Shown here: positions 15,406 to 23,525 of the stretch, piece by piece
How the letters are laid out: the number at the start of each line of letters is the position of its first letter
Numbering within the stretch: position 1 is the stretch's first letter
Origin: Streptomyces flavotricini
GTDB lineage: Bacteria > Actinomycetota > Actinomycetes > Streptomycetales > Streptomycetaceae
DNA: 32,782 bases
Assembly (NCBI RefSeq): GCF_020639365.1
Contig: NZ_JAINUL010000001.1
Location: forward strand, 2,403,147 to 2,435,928
Reading direction: 5' to 3'
The notes under the pieces: model-generated
Database searches by the model: none
Told to the model about the DNA's origin: nothing
What the model saw: the letters and a program-made list of their open reading frames with translations, nothing else
Program-made: the position numbers and the translations under genes

Positions 15406-16539
15406 TCAGTGCTTGCGCAGCCGGGAGGAGTAGTCCTCGGGCGGCAGGAACTTCGACCAGCGCTCCGGGAACTCCGAGGGCATCGCGCCGTCCCCCTCCT
15501 CGTCGTCCTCCGACTCGCCCTCGGCGAGGGCCCGCCACGCGGCGGCGCGCGCGATCAGCTGCGCGGCCTCCACCTCGCGGGCCCGCTCGTTGGCCTCGCG
15601 GGCCGCGGCGGTGGCCACGGACGGCCAGACGCGGTCGATGGCGGCGTTCACGGCCGCGCCGACGAGCACGGCGAAGGCCGACACGCCGATCCACAGCAGG
15701 ACGGCGACGGGCGCGGCCAGCGAGCCGTAGATGGTCGGGCCCTCGACGGTGTTCGTGAGGTAGATCCGCAGCAGGAACGAGCCCAGCACCCACATGGCGA
15801 GCGCCACGAGCGCGCCCGGGACGTCCTCGATCCACGGGGAGCGCACGGGGACGGACACGTGGTAGAGGGTGGTCAGGAAGGCGATGGACAGCAGGGTGAC
15901 GATCGGCCAGTAGAGGACCGCGATCACCTCGGTGCTCCAGGGCACCCAGCGGACGACGGCGTCCGGCCCGGCCACCATCAGGGGCAGTACGACGGCGCCG
16001 ATCACCAGGGCGACCACGTACAGCAGGAACGACAGCAGCCGGGTCTTGACGATGCCGCGCTGGCCGTCGAGCCCGTACATCACGGTGATGGTGTCGATGA
16101 AGACGTTGACGGCCCGCGAGCCCGACCAGAGGGCGAAGGCGAAGCCGAGGGAGATCAGATCCGGGCGGCCGGCCTTGGTGACGTCGTCGAGCATCGGTTT
16201 CGCGATGTCGTTGACGCCGCGGTCGGAGAGGACGGTGCCGACCGCGTTGAGGATGTTCTCCTCGATGGAGGCCACGAAGGTGCCGCCCGTCCACCCGTCG
16301 ACGTACCCGAGCAGGCCGAGGAGGCCGAGGAACAGCGGCGGCAGCGAGAGCAGCGTGAAGAACGCCGCCTCGGCGGCCAGGCCGAGGATCCGGTACTCGA
16401 TGCACGAATTGACGGTGTCTTTCAGCAGCAGCCACGCCATCTTGCGCTTGGAGACGTTGCGGTACAGGGCACGGGCCCGGTGGAGTCGCCCGGGGACCCG
16501 CTCGTGGACCCGCTCGGGTGTTTCTTTTGCTGGCTGCAC
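15406..16539 (-). CDS. YihY/BrkB family integral membrane protein
   Basis: The product has 377 aa. The N-terminal region has the family motif [20 protein letters not shown], followed by about six membrane segments: [95 protein letters not shown] and [20 protein letters not shown]. An acidic cytoplasmic tail ends in SSRLRKH. YihY proteins were once called ribonuclease BN; their actual role, perhaps transport, is unsettled. GTG 16539 is taken as the start because TACCGT lies exactly at the -10 position for a leaderless mRNA. An ATG at 16441 (MAWLLLKD) is an alternative. Confidence 0.88.
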   Translation of the reverse strand: MQPAKETPERVHERVPGRLHRARALYRNVSKRKMAWLLLKDTVNSCIEYRILGLAAEAAFFTLLSLPPLFLGLLGLLGYVDGWTGGTFVASIEENILNAVGTVLSDRGVNDIAKPMLDDVTKAGRPDLISLGFAFALWSGSRAVNVFIDTITVMYGLDGQRGIVKTRLLSFLLYVVALVIGAVVLPLMVAGPDAVVRWVPWSTEVIAVLYWPIVTLLSIAFLTTLYHVSVPVRSPWIEDVPGALVALAMWVLGSFLLRIYLTNTVEGPTIYGSLAAPVAVLLWIGVSAFAVLVGAAVNAAIDRVWPSVATAAAREANERAREVEAAQLIARAAAWRALAEGESEDDEEGDGAMPSEFPERWSKFLPPEDYSSRLRKH

Positions 16540-16544
16540 GTCCT

Positions 16545-16551
16545 TACGGTA
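16545..16551. promoter_or_regulatory. Shared symmetric -10 element for yihY and aidB
   Basis: The 7-mer TACGGTA gives TACGGT on the plus strand, six bases before the aidB ATG (16557), and TACCGT on the minus strand, six bases before the yihY GTG (16539). Both match TAnnnT at the position expected for leaderless transcripts, and neither start has a properly spaced ribosome site. The two start codons are exactly 18 bp apart. No strong -35 is visible on either side. Confidence 0.55.
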
Positions 16552-16556
16552 TCCGC

Positions 16557-18212
16557 ATGGCAGCCACCACCCACACAGTCACCAACCAGGCCCCTCCCCT
16601 GGTGGGCCACGACGTCTACGGCACCGACCGGGCGCTGCGGGAGGGCGTGGAGCGGCACCTGTCGGCCGCGGCGCCCGAACTCCTCGGCGAGGTACGGGAG
16701 GAGCTCCACGAACTCGGGCGGGCGGCGGGCTCGGCGCAGGCCCAGCGGTGGGGTGCGCTGGCGAACGAGAACCCGCCGAAACTGCGTACGCACGACCGGT
16801 ACGGCAACCGGATCGACGAGGTGGAGTTCCACCCGGCCTGGCACCGGCTGCTCGGGCACGCGGTGGGCGCCGGGCTGACCGACGCGTGGGGGCGGCCGGC
16901 CGGGCACCTGCGCCGTGCGGCCGGGTTCTTCGTGTGGTCGCAGGCGGAGGCGGGGCACGGCTGCCCGGTCTCGATGACCCATGCGGCCGTACCGGCGCTG
17001 CGGGCGGATCCGGAGCTGGCCGCCGAGTGGGAGCCGCTGCTGACCTCGCACGTGTACGAGGAGGGGCTGCGGCCGGCCGGGCTGAAGGCCGGTGTGCTGT
17101 TCGGCATGGCAATGACGGAGAAGCAGGGCGGCAGCGACGTACGGGCGAACACGACGGCGGCGAAGCCGCTGGACGCGGCGGGCGAGTACCTGCTGACGGG
17201 GCACAAGTGGTTCTGCTCGGCGCCGATGTCGGACGGGTTCCTGGTGCTCGCGCAGGCCTCCTCCTCCGGGAGGGACGGCCTGACCTGCTTCCTGGTGCCC
17301 CGGGTGCTGCCGGACGGGACGCGCAACGTGTTCGCGATCCAGCGGCTGAAGGACAAGCTGGGCAACCGGTCGAACGCCTCGGCCGAGGTGGAGTTCGACG
17401 GGACGTGGGCGCGGCGGGTCGGGGAGGAGGGGCGGGGGGTGCGGACCATCATGGGGATGGTCGCGGCGACCCGGCTGGACTGCGTGCTGGGCGCGGCGGC
17501 GCTGATGCGGCAGGCGCTGACGCAGGCCGTGCACCATGCGGAGCACCGCTCTGCTTTCGGAGCACGGCTCATCGAAAAGCCGCTGATGCGCAACGTGCTG
17601 GCCGACCTCGCACTGGAGTCGGAGGCGGCGACGACGCTGGGGCTGCGCCTCGCGGCCGCGTACGACGCCGGGACGGAGCAGGAGCGGGCGTTCCTGCGCA
17701 TCGCGGTGCCCGCCGCGAAGTACTGGGTGACCAAACGCTGTACGCCGATGGTGGCGGAGGCCCTGGAGTGTCTGGGCGGCAACGGCTACGTCGAGGAGTC
17801 CGGGCTGCCGAGGCTGCTGCGCGAGTCCCCGCTGAACTCGATCTGGGAGGGTTCGGGCAACGTACAGGCCCTGGACGTGCTGCGGGCGCTGCAGCGGGAG
17901 CCGATGGCGCTGAACGCGTTCCTCCAGGAGGTGGGGCAGGCGCGGGGTGCCGACCACCGGCTGGATTCGGCCATCAAGGGGCTGCTGACCGAGCTCGCGG
18001 ACCTGGAGGGCATCGAGGCCCGGGCGCGCCGCGTGGTGGAGCGCATCGCCCTGGTGCTGCAGGGATCGCTGCTGGTGCGGTGGGCGCCTCCGGAGGTGGC
18101 GGACGCGTTCTGCGCCTCGCGCCTGGGCGGCGACTGGGGCGCGGCCTTCGGCACGCTGCCGCACAGCCTGCATCTGGGTGCGCTGGTCGAACGGGCGCGG
18201 ATCGCGGGCTAG
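16557..18212 (+). CDS. aidB: Acyl-CoA dehydrogenase family protein, AidB type
   Basis: The product has 551 aa (E. coli AidB has 541). The FAD-binding dehydrogenase core is seen in GMAMTEKQGGSDVRANTT, the beta-domain LTGHKWFCSAPMSDGFLVLA, GVRTIMGMVAATRLDCVLGA, AEHRSAFGARLIEKPLM and LECLGGNGYVEESGLPRLLR. The C-terminal extension (SLLVRWAPPEVADAFCASRL) is characteristic of AidB rather than of ordinary acyl-CoA dehydrogenases. E. coli AidB is part of the adaptive response to DNA alkylation and binds DNA. Streptomyces annotations also call such proteins isovaleryl-CoA-dehydrogenase-like; the in vivo role here is not known. It appears to be translated from a leaderless message. Confidence 0.87.
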   Translation: MAATTHTVTNQAPPLVGHDVYGTDRALREGVERHLSAAAPELLGEVREELHELGRAAGSAQAQRWGALANENPPKLRTHDRYGNRIDEVEFHPAWHRLLGHAVGAGLTDAWGRPAGHLRRAAGFFVWSQAEAGHGCPVSMTHAAVPALRADPELAAEWEPLLTSHVYEEGLRPAGLKAGVLFGMAMTEKQGGSDVRANTTAAKPLDAAGEYLLTGHKWFCSAPMSDGFLVLAQASSSGRDGLTCFLVPRVLPDGTRNVFAIQRLKDKLGNRSNASAEVEFDGTWARRVGEEGRGVRTIMGMVAATRLDCVLGAAALMRQALTQAVHHAEHRSAFGARLIEKPLMRNVLADLALESEAATTLGLRLAAAYDAGTEQERAFLRIAVPAAKYWVTKRCTPMVAEALECLGGNGYVEESGLPRLLRESPLNSIWEGSGNVQALDVLRALQREPMALNAFLQEVGQARGADHRLDSAIKGLLTELADLEGIEARARRVVERIALVLQGSLLVRWAPPEVADAFCASRLGGDWGAAFGTLPHSLHLGALVERARIAG

Positions 18213-18214
18213 GT

Positions 18215-18243
18215 TCCGGGTCCTGTCCCCAAACAGGTCCGGA
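18215..18243 (+). terminator. Hairpin after aidB, probable terminator
   Basis: TCCGGGTCCTGT (18215-18226) and ACAGGTCCGGA (18233-18243) pair nearly completely around CCCCAA, starting three bases after the aidB stop. No T-run follows, as is common in Streptomyces. Confidence 0.6.
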
Positions 18244-18389
18244 CCGGGATCCGGGCCCGTCAGACCGGGAGCAGGGGTGGCGCCGCGCCGACTCGGCACC
18301 ACCCCCGATCCGAAAGCCCCGAGGAGGAGCTGTCACGCCGCGAGGCGACGTCCGGACAGTTTCGGTCGGGTGCCCGGGACTTGGCGAGA

Positions 18390-18407
18390 GTTGCATACCG
18401 TTGCAAC
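18390..18407. promoter_or_regulatory. Palindrome GTTGCA-N6-TGCAAC, candidate operator
   Basis: GTTGCATACCGTTGCAAC has perfect 6-bp arms. It lies 87 bp before the GAF regulator start and directly next to the 9-bp tandem repeat. A regulator operator is a reasonable guess; this is sequence symmetry only. Confidence 0.4.
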
Positions 18408-18408
18408 C

Positions 18409-18470
18409 CTCTGAGTCCTCTGAGTCCTCTGCGTTCTCTGCGTTCTCTGCGTTTCTGCGTTCTCTGCGTT
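18409..18470 (+). repeat. 9-bp minisatellite, seven units
   Basis: The units are CTCTGAGTC twice, CTCTGCGTT three times, one 8-bp unit TCTGCGTT and a final CTCTGCGTT, without spacers. The tract is pyrimidine-rich on the plus strand and lies in the leader or promoter of the GAF regulator, 24 bp before its start codon. Its T content stands out against the GC-rich surroundings. Confidence 0.9.
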
Positions 18471-18493
18471 TCGTTCCGCACGGGGAGGTTCCG

Positions 18494-19807
18494 GTGGCCT
18501 ACACCGCAGGCAGCACGGTCGATGTGGCACGCATCTCGGCCATGGACGCGCGGGAGGCCGCGCGTCTGCTCAAGGGCGTACGGGCGGCCGCGCTGGCCGG
18601 GGACCGGCCGCCCGCGGAGCCCCGCCCGGAGATCGCCGAGTCCTGGCGCCGGATGCTGGCCGGCGGGGTGCACCCGGACCGGGACGCGCGCTCGCGCATG
18701 CTGTCCGCGGCCGAGACCGAGGAGCGGCGGCAGGTCTCGCCGCTGCGGGAGATCCTTCCGGTGCTCCGCGAGGGGCTGCTGCCGGCGCTGGACGCGGCGT
18801 TGCACATCATGGTCGTCGCCGACGCCGAGGGGCGGCTGCTGTGGCGGGAGGGGGCCTCCTCGATCCTGCGCAAGGCGGACCGGCTCGGGTTCGCGGTGGG
18901 CGCCGACTGGGCCGAGGCGGTGGTCGGCACGAACGGGGTGGGTACGGCGCTGGTGGCACGGCAGCCGGTGCAGGTGTTCTCGGCGGAGCACTTCGTCTCC
19001 AGCCACCACGACTGGACCTGCGCGGGGGCTCCGGTGCGGGATCCGCGGGACGGGCGGCTGCTGGGCGTGGTGGACGTCAGCGGGCCGCTGGCCACCATGC
19101 ACCCGGCCACGCTGACCTGGGTGAGCTCGGTGGCGCGGCTCGCGGAGCGGGAGCTGCGGATCCGGCACCTGGAGTCGCTGGAGCGGCTGCGGGCGGTCGC
19201 GTCGCCGCTGCTGGCCCGGCTGCCGGGGCAGGCCCTGGCGGTGGACCCGCACGGCTGGACGGCGGCGGTGACGGGGCTGGCCCCGGCGGAGCGGATCCCG
19301 CTGCCGAAGGGGTTCGGCCCGGGCCGGGTGTGGGTGGGGCAGCTCGGGGACTGCGTGGTGGAGCCGCTGCCGGGCGGCTGGCTGCTGCGCGTCGCGGGGG
19401 CGCCGGGCGCGTCCGCGGCGGCGAGCCGGGTCGTGCTGGACCTGAGCCGGCCGCGCGCGTGGTCGGCGACGGTGTACGGGGCCGCGGGGAGCTGGTCCCA
19501 GGAGCTGAGCCCGCGCCACGCGGAGCTGTTGTTCCTGCTGGCGGAGAGCCCGCGGGGGCGGTCGGCGGCGGAGCTGGCGGCGGAGCTGTTCGGGGACCCG
19601 ACGCGCACGGTGACGGTGCGGGCGGAGCTGTCGCGGGTACGGCGGCACTTGGGCGGGGTGCTCACCCACCGCCCGTACCGCTTCGCGGACGACGTGGAGG
19701 TGGAGCTGATCCGCCCGCAGGACCCGGCGGCGCTGCTGCCGCACTCGACGGCGCCGGCGGTGATCAGGGCCCGGCTGGGCCGGGCCGGGACCGGCGTGAT
19801 TCCCTGA
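18494..19807 (+). CDS. GAF-domain transcriptional regulator (AcoR-like sensor)
   Basis: The product has 437 aa. GTG 18494 follows GGGGAGG at the right distance. Residues about 40-70 (PEIAESWRRMLAGGVHPD) match the N-terminal segment seen in AcoR-type regulators. A GAF domain spans about 95-210 (LHIMVVADAEGRLLWREG, EAVVGTNGVGTALV, APVRDPRDGRLLGVVDVSGP). There is no sigma-54 AAA+ domain. Instead the C-terminus has a winged helix (LSPRHAELLFLLAESPRGRS, then ELSRVRRHLGGVL). Streptomyces proteins of this design usually sit beside aldehyde or alcohol dehydrogenase genes; none is adjacent here, so the target is unclear. It is followed after 5 bp by a GNAT gene, which is probably translationally coupled. 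Confidence 0.85.
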   Translation: MAYTAGSTVDVARISAMDAREAARLLKGVRAAALAGDRPPAEPRPEIAESWRRMLAGGVHPDRDARSRMLSAAETEERRQVSPLREILPVLREGLLPALDAALHIMVVADAEGRLLWREGASSILRKADRLGFAVGADWAEAVVGTNGVGTALVARQPVQVFSAEHFVSSHHDWTCAGAPVRDPRDGRLLGVVDVSGPLATMHPATLTWVSSVARLAERELRIRHLESLERLRAVASPLLARLPGQALAVDPHGWTAAVTGLAPAERIPLPKGFGPGRVWVGQLGDCVVEPLPGGWLLRVAGAPGASAAASRVVLDLSRPRAWSATVYGAAGSWSQELSPRHAELLFLLAESPRGRSAAELAAELFGDPTRTVTVRAELSRVRRHLGGVLTHRPYRFADDVEVELIRPQDPAALLPHSTAPAVIRARLGRAGTGVIP

Positions 19808-19812
19808 CCTCC

Positions 19813-20376
19813 ATGAGCACCATCACACTCACCACGTGGTCCCTGGAAATGGCCTCGCCGCAGGATCTGGTCCGGGCGGCCGTCCCAGGGCCTGAGATCA
19901 GTGTCCGGCGGGCGGAGGTCCCCTCGCCGGAGTTCAGCCGCTTCCTCTACGCCTCGGTGGGGGGTGACATCCACTGGACGGACCGGCTGTCGCTGACCCG
20001 GGCGCAGTGGGTGGAGCAGCTGGGCCGACCCGGCGTGGAGACGTGGGTGGCGTACGAGCACGGAACGCCGGCGGGGTACGTGGAGCTCGACCCGCAGGAG
20101 GACGGCGTGGTGGAGATCATGTACTTCGGGCTGCTCCCGGACTTCCGGGGCCGCCGCATCGGCGGCCACCTGCTGACGCTGGGCGTCGACGCGGCATGGT
20201 CGCTGGCGGACCGCTGGCCGGGGCGCGAGGCGACGACGCGGGTCTGGCTCCACACGTGCAGCCAGGACGGCCCGACGGCGATGGACAACTACCTGCGCCG
20301 CGGCTTCAAGCTCTTCAAGACGGAGACGGAGCAGAAGGAGAGCACCCCCACCCCCGGCCCCTGGCCGGGCGCGTAA
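19813..20376 (+). CDS. GNAT family N-acetyltransferase
   Basis: The product has 187 aa. The acetyl-CoA-binding core is LDPQEDGVVEIMYFGLLPDF followed by RGRRIGGHLL, the R-x2-G/R-IG-G loop of the GNAT family. Then come LGVDAAWSLAD and the late strand/helix VWLHTCSQDGPTAMDNYLRR with GFKLFKTE. Related Streptomyces proteins are small cytosolic acetyltransferases of unknown substrate. ATG 19813 lies five bases after the GAF regulator stop and has no ribosome site of its own, which suggests reinitiation. The substrate cannot be inferred. Confidence 0.85.
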   Translation: MSTITLTTWSLEMASPQDLVRAAVPGPEISVRRAEVPSPEFSRFLYASVGGDIHWTDRLSLTRAQWVEQLGRPGVETWVAYEHGTPAGYVELDPQEDGVVEIMYFGLLPDFRGRRIGGHLLTLGVDAAWSLADRWPGREATTRVWLHTCSQDGPTAMDNYLRRGFKLFKTETEQKESTPTPGPWPGA

Positions 20377-20472
20377 CGCCCCGCCGCAACCATCCGCCCC
20401 GCCCGGCGTGGCTGCGGGACGACGGAGGCGGGGCGTGCGCATCCTGGACGCCCGTCGAAGCAGGCGAGGCTC

Positions 20473-21234
20473 ATGAGCGTCCCACCCGCACCGGAACCAT
20501 CCGATCAGCCCGACCCGACGCCGCCGCAAGGCCCGGACGCCGGACACCAGGCCGGCCCCGCCCGGGGACCCGGCCGGTGGCTGGCCGGTTCGCTCCGCTG
20601 GCAGAGCCTGATCGCGGCGGTGGCCACGGCCCTGATCGGCGGCGCCGTCACCGTCATCGTGGCCATGATCTCCCGGGGTCCTCAGCCCGCTCCCGAGCCC
20701 GTGCCGAGTCCCTCCGCCACCGTTCGCCCCGGGCCGGTGATCGATACATGGCGAACCCGGGAAGCCTCCGACCCCGCTCACCCTCCGTCCGGTATCGCCG
20801 TCACGTTCGTGGGGACGGTCCGGGGGCTCGATCCGCAGTCGAGGGTGTTCGCGATGGTGCGCAGGGCGGATGAGGAGTCGGACTGGCCGGTCGCGTTCGC
20901 CGACGTCGACCGGCGTGCCGGAACGTGGCGGGCGGTGGTGCACGTGCCCCGGCCGCGGCTGCCGCTCGAATACCGGACCGGGGTGCTCGCCGATGTCCCG
21001 CCGGTGGCCGCCGTCCCGTCCGCGGGCGGCACGGCGGCCCCCGAGGCGGCCGGCGCCCTGGAAAGGCTGCGGCGTGAGGGTCCGGCGGCGACCGGGATCA
21101 TCACGCTGACGCCGCTGCGCCCGGTGGCCCCCGGGACGCCCGCGCCCACGCGCCCGGCTTCCGGTGCCAACCCGTGGGGCGCCGGGCAGCGCGGGCGGGG
21201 CGCGGCGACCGGAACCCGCACCCCCACCGCGTGA
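20473..21234 (+). CDS. Hypothetical single-pass membrane protein
   Basis: The product has 253 aa. A Pro-rich cytoplasmic N-terminus (about 40 residues) is followed by one membrane helix (SLIAAVATALIGGAVTVIVA, about residues 45-65). After a Pro-rich linker comes an extracytoplasmic region of about 120 residues (GIAVTFVGTVRGLDPQSRVF, WRAVVHVPRPRLPLEY) that looks beta-rich. The C-terminal 35 residues are Pro/Gly/Ala-rich and disordered. ATG 20473 has AGGCGAGG upstream. I do not recognise the family. The layout resembles Streptomyces proteins that couple a small effector-associated domain to a membrane anchor, but no function is claimed. Confidence 0.7.
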   Translation: MSVPPAPEPSDQPDPTPPQGPDAGHQAGPARGPGRWLAGSLRWQSLIAAVATALIGGAVTVIVAMISRGPQPAPEPVPSPSATVRPGPVIDTWRTREASDPAHPPSGIAVTFVGTVRGLDPQSRVFAMVRRADEESDWPVAFADVDRRAGTWRAVVHVPRPRLPLEYRTGVLADVPPVAAVPSAGGTAAPEAAGALERLRREGPAATGIITLTPLRPVAPGTPAPTRPASGANPWGAGQRGRGAATGTRTPTA

Positions 21235-21270
21235 CCGGCGTCACACCGTCTCGGAATGCGGGACTGCACC

Positions 21271-21285
21271 GTCCGAATAATGGAC
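21271..21285. promoter_or_regulatory. Short inverted repeat upstream of the cys leader
   Basis: GTCCGAATAATGGAC has GTCC/GGAC arms around an AT-rich centre, 42 bp before the leader ATG and just before the likely -35. A sulfur-responsive regulator site is possible; evidence is symmetry and position only. Confidence 0.35.
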
Positions 21286-21290
21286 AGTAG

Positions 21291-21320
21291 TGGACTCCTC
21301 CAATCGGCACATGACACGCT
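21291..21320 (+). promoter_or_regulatory. Putative promoter of the cys leader peptide and operon
   Basis: TGGACT (21291-21296) and CACGCT (21315-21320) are 18 bp apart. The second lies six bases before the leader ATG at 21327, as expected for a leaderless transcript; no ribosome site precedes that ATG. Match to consensus is moderate. Confidence 0.4.
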
Positions 21321-21326
21321 TCCGCC

Positions 21327-21410
21327 ATGAATGGAGCTGGAATTGCCTTGGTGAGTCGGCGGCACGTCGACCTCGGCCGCATGTCCAGCGCCATCTGTTC
21401 GGCGCGCTGA
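21327..21410 (+). CDS. Sulfur-operon leader peptide (27 aa)
   Basis: The ORF begins MNGAGIALV and continues with RRHVDLGRMSSAICSAR to a TGA at 21408. The segment R-H-V-D-L-x-R-x-x-S-A-x-C is the hallmark of small leader peptides found in front of cysteine/sulfur genes in Streptomyces and other actinobacteria. In Mycobacterium an analogous leaderless upstream ORF with cysteine codons gives cysteine-responsive attenuation. The TGT cysteine codon here lies four codons before the stop, where a stalled ribosome could affect downstream RNA folding. It lies 229 bp upstream of cysI. A shorter form starting at GTG 21351 is possible. Recognition rests on the motif, and the regulatory action is inferred. 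Confidence 0.75.
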   Translation: MNGAGIALVSRRHVDLGRMSSAICSAR

Positions 21411-21463
21411 CGGAACCAGCCACCGCCGCGCAGCCCCGGCACAGCGCCCCGCACACCGTCGTA

Positions 21464-21595
21464 GCGGGGGCGCCGCCGCCCGCAGTCCCCTGAAGGCAGA
21501 ACACCGCCCTGACCACCGGCACAACCGGGAAATCGGGCGGCGATCGGCCGCACCTGCTCAGCGGCAGGGCTGATCACAGGGGCACTCGCCGCCCC
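21464..21595 (+). promoter_or_regulatory. Candidate attenuator stems between leader and cysI
   Basis: Two short GC-rich stems follow the leader ORF: GCGGG...CCCGC around 21464-21483, and GGGGC-actcgcc-GCCCC at 21579-21595, the latter followed by a C/T-rich tail. They are in the right place for attenuation of cysI, but no alternative anti-terminator pairing was worked out. The rest of the 405-bp gap before cysI holds nothing else I can identify. Confidence 0.35.
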
Positions 21596-21639
21596 TCCCC
21601 CCGCCCTTGCAACGAGCCGCCGAAGAAGGACGTACCGCC

Positions 21640-23349
21640 ATGGCCGCCACCCCCGAAACGCCCGCAGCCGCAGCTCCCGCAGCCGCCGCGCGCCGCAAGA
21701 CCGGCCGTCACCGCGGCGAGGGTCAGTGGGCCGTCGGACACCACACCCCCCTCAACGGCAACGAGCAGTTCAAGAAGGACGACGACGGTCTCAACGTGCG
21801 GACACGCATTGAGACGATCTACTCCAAGACGGGCTTCGACTCGATCGACCCCAACGACCTGCGCGGCCGCATGCGCTGGTGGGGTCTCTACACCCAGCGC
21901 AAGCCCGGGATCGACGGCGGCAAGACCGCGATCCTGGCGCCGGAGGAGCTGGACGACAAGTACTTCATGCTGCGCGTCCGCATCGACGGCGGCCGGCTGA
22001 CCACCGAGCAGCTCCGCGTGATCGGCGAGATCTCGCAGGAGTTCGCGCGCGGCACCGCCGACCTCACCGACCGGCAGAACGTGCAGTACCACTGGATCCG
22101 GATCGAGGACGTCCCCGAGATCTGGCGCCGGCTGGAGGCCGTCGGCCTCTCCACCACCGAGGCCTGCGGTGACACGCCCCGCGTCATCCTCGGCTCGCCC
22201 GTCGCCGGCATCGCCCAGGACGAGATCATCGACGGCACCCCCGCCATCGAGGAGATCCACCGCCGCATCGTCGGCAACCCGGACTTCTCCAACCTGCCCC
22301 GCAAGTTCAAGTCCGCGGTCTCCGGCTCGCCGCTGCTCGACGTGGCGCACGAGATCAACGACATCGCCTTCGTCGGGGTCGAGCACCCCGAGCACGGCCC
22401 CGGCTTCGACGTCTGGGTCGGCGGCGGCCTCTCCACCAACCCCAAGCTGGGCGTGCGCCTGGGCACCTGGGTCTCGCTCGACGAGGTCCCGGACGTCTAC
22501 GAGGGCGTCATCTCGATCTTCCGCGACTACGGCTACCGCCGTCTGCGCACCCGCGCCCGGCTGAAGTTCCTCGTCGCCGACTGGGGCCCGGCCAAGTTCC
22601 GCCAGGTCCTGGAGGACGAGTACCTGAAGCGCAAGCTGACGGACGGCCCCGCGCCCGCGCAGCCCAGCGGCCAGTGGCGCGACCACGTCGGCGTGCACCA
22701 GCAGCAGGACGGCCGCTTCTACGTCGGCTTCGCACCCCGCGTCGGCCGCGTGGACGGCGCCACCCTGACCAAGATCGCGGACGTCGCCGAGCGGCACGGC
22801 TCCGGCCGCCTGCGCACGACCGCCGAGCAGAAGATGATCGTCCTCGACATCGAGGCGGACAAGGTCGACTCCGTCGTCGCCGCGCTGGAGGCGCTGGACC
22901 TGCGGGTCAAGCCGTCCCCGTTCCGCCGCGGCACGATGGCCTGCACCGGCATCGAGTTCTGCAAGCTGGCCATCGTCGAGACGAAGGCGCGCGGCGCCTC
23001 GCTGATCGACGAGCTGGAGCGCCGCCTGCCGGAGTTCGCGGAGCCGCTGACCATCAACATCAACGGCTGCCCGAACGCCTGCGCCCGTATCCAGGTGGCG
23101 GACATCGGTCTCAAGGGCCAGCTGGTCCTCGACGACGACGGCAACCAGGTCGAGGGCTACCAGGTCCACCTGGGCGGCGCACTCGGCCTGGAAGCCGGCT
23201 TCGGCCGCAAGGTCCGCGGTCTCAAGGTCACCTCCGCCGGTCTGCCCGACTACGTCGAGCGGGTCGTCACGCGCTTCGAGGAGCAGCGCGAGGAAGGCGA
23301 GCGCTTCGCCGCCTGGGTGACCCGTGCGAAGGACGAGGACCTCTCGTGA
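21640..23349 (+). CDS. cysI: Ferredoxin-dependent sulfite reductase
   Basis: The product has 569 aa and belongs to the siroheme/4Fe-4S nitrite-sulfite reductase family (SirA/NirA type in actinobacteria). The cluster and siroheme ligands are C435, C441 (ACTGIEFCKLA) and C477, C481 (NINGCPNACARI). Repeated ferredoxin-like halves are visible (FMLRVRIDGGRLTTEQLRVI; GRFYVGFAPRVGRVDGATL). It reduces sulfite to sulfide with six electrons. Assignment to sulfite rather than nitrite follows from the neighbours cysH-cysC-cysD-cysN. ATG 21640 has AAGAAGGA upstream. It overlaps the next gene by four bases (GTGA). The alternative name sir/nirA applies equally. Confidence 0.93.
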   Translation: MAATPETPAAAAPAAAARRKTGRHRGEGQWAVGHHTPLNGNEQFKKDDDGLNVRTRIETIYSKTGFDSIDPNDLRGRMRWWGLYTQRKPGIDGGKTAILAPEELDDKYFMLRVRIDGGRLTTEQLRVIGEISQEFARGTADLTDRQNVQYHWIRIEDVPEIWRRLEAVGLSTTEACGDTPRVILGSPVAGIAQDEIIDGTPAIEEIHRRIVGNPDFSNLPRKFKSAVSGSPLLDVAHEINDIAFVGVEHPEHGPGFDVWVGGGLSTNPKLGVRLGTWVSLDEVPDVYEGVISIFRDYGYRRLRTRARLKFLVADWGPAKFRQVLEDEYLKRKLTDGPAPAQPSGQWRDHVGVHQQQDGRFYVGFAPRVGRVDGATLTKIADVAERHGSGRLRTTAEQKMIVLDIEADKVDSVVAALEALDLRVKPSPFRRGTMACTGIEFCKLAIVETKARGASLIDELERRLPEFAEPLTININGCPNACARIQVADIGLKGQLVLDDDGNQVEGYQVHLGGALGLEAGFGRKVRGLKVTSAGLPDYVERVVTRFEEQREEGERFAAWVTRAKDEDLS

Positions 23350-23525
23350 GCGAGCGCGCGGCCCCGTTCTACTGCCCGTACTGCGGCGACGAGGACCTGT
23401 TTCCGAACGAGACGGGTCACGGCGCCTGGGAGTGCAGGTCCTGCAACCGGGCCTTCCAGCTGAAGTACCTCGGGCTGCTGTCCCGGGGCGTCCGGTCCGA
23501 CACCGCTGGAGGGGACGAGATATGA
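23346..23525 (+). CDS. Small zinc-ribbon protein between cysI and cysH
   Basis: The product has 59 aa, starting at GTG 23346 that overlaps the cysI stop (GTGA). It ends at TGA 23523-23525, overlapping the cysH ATG (ATGA). Two CxxC knuckles, C10-x2-C13 (FYCPYCGDEDL) and C30-x2-C33 (WECRSCNRAFQLKY), make a rubredoxin-like zinc ribbon. The same small gene sits at this place in Streptomyces sulfate operons, but its function has not been defined to my knowledge. The tight overlaps imply stoichiometric coexpression with CysI and CysH. A role as electron-transfer or assembly partner for one of them is conjecture. Confidence 0.88.
   Translation: MSERAAPFYCPYCGDEDLFPNETGHGAWECRSCNRAFQLKYLGLLSRGVRSDTAGGDEI

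Noticed and set aside
15000..15758. In-frame extension of the VOC gene to 15758
   Set aside because: The extension is antisense to the AraC-type and YihY genes and has no VOC similarity; it exists only because no stop occurs.
18409..18470. CRISPR array
   Set aside because: Units are 9 bp and contiguous without spacers, and there are no cas genes.
20377..20435. CGCCCCGCC / GGCGGGGCG inverted repeat after the GNAT gene as terminator
   Set aside because: The loop is 41 bases and such GC words are common in this DNA; support is too weak.
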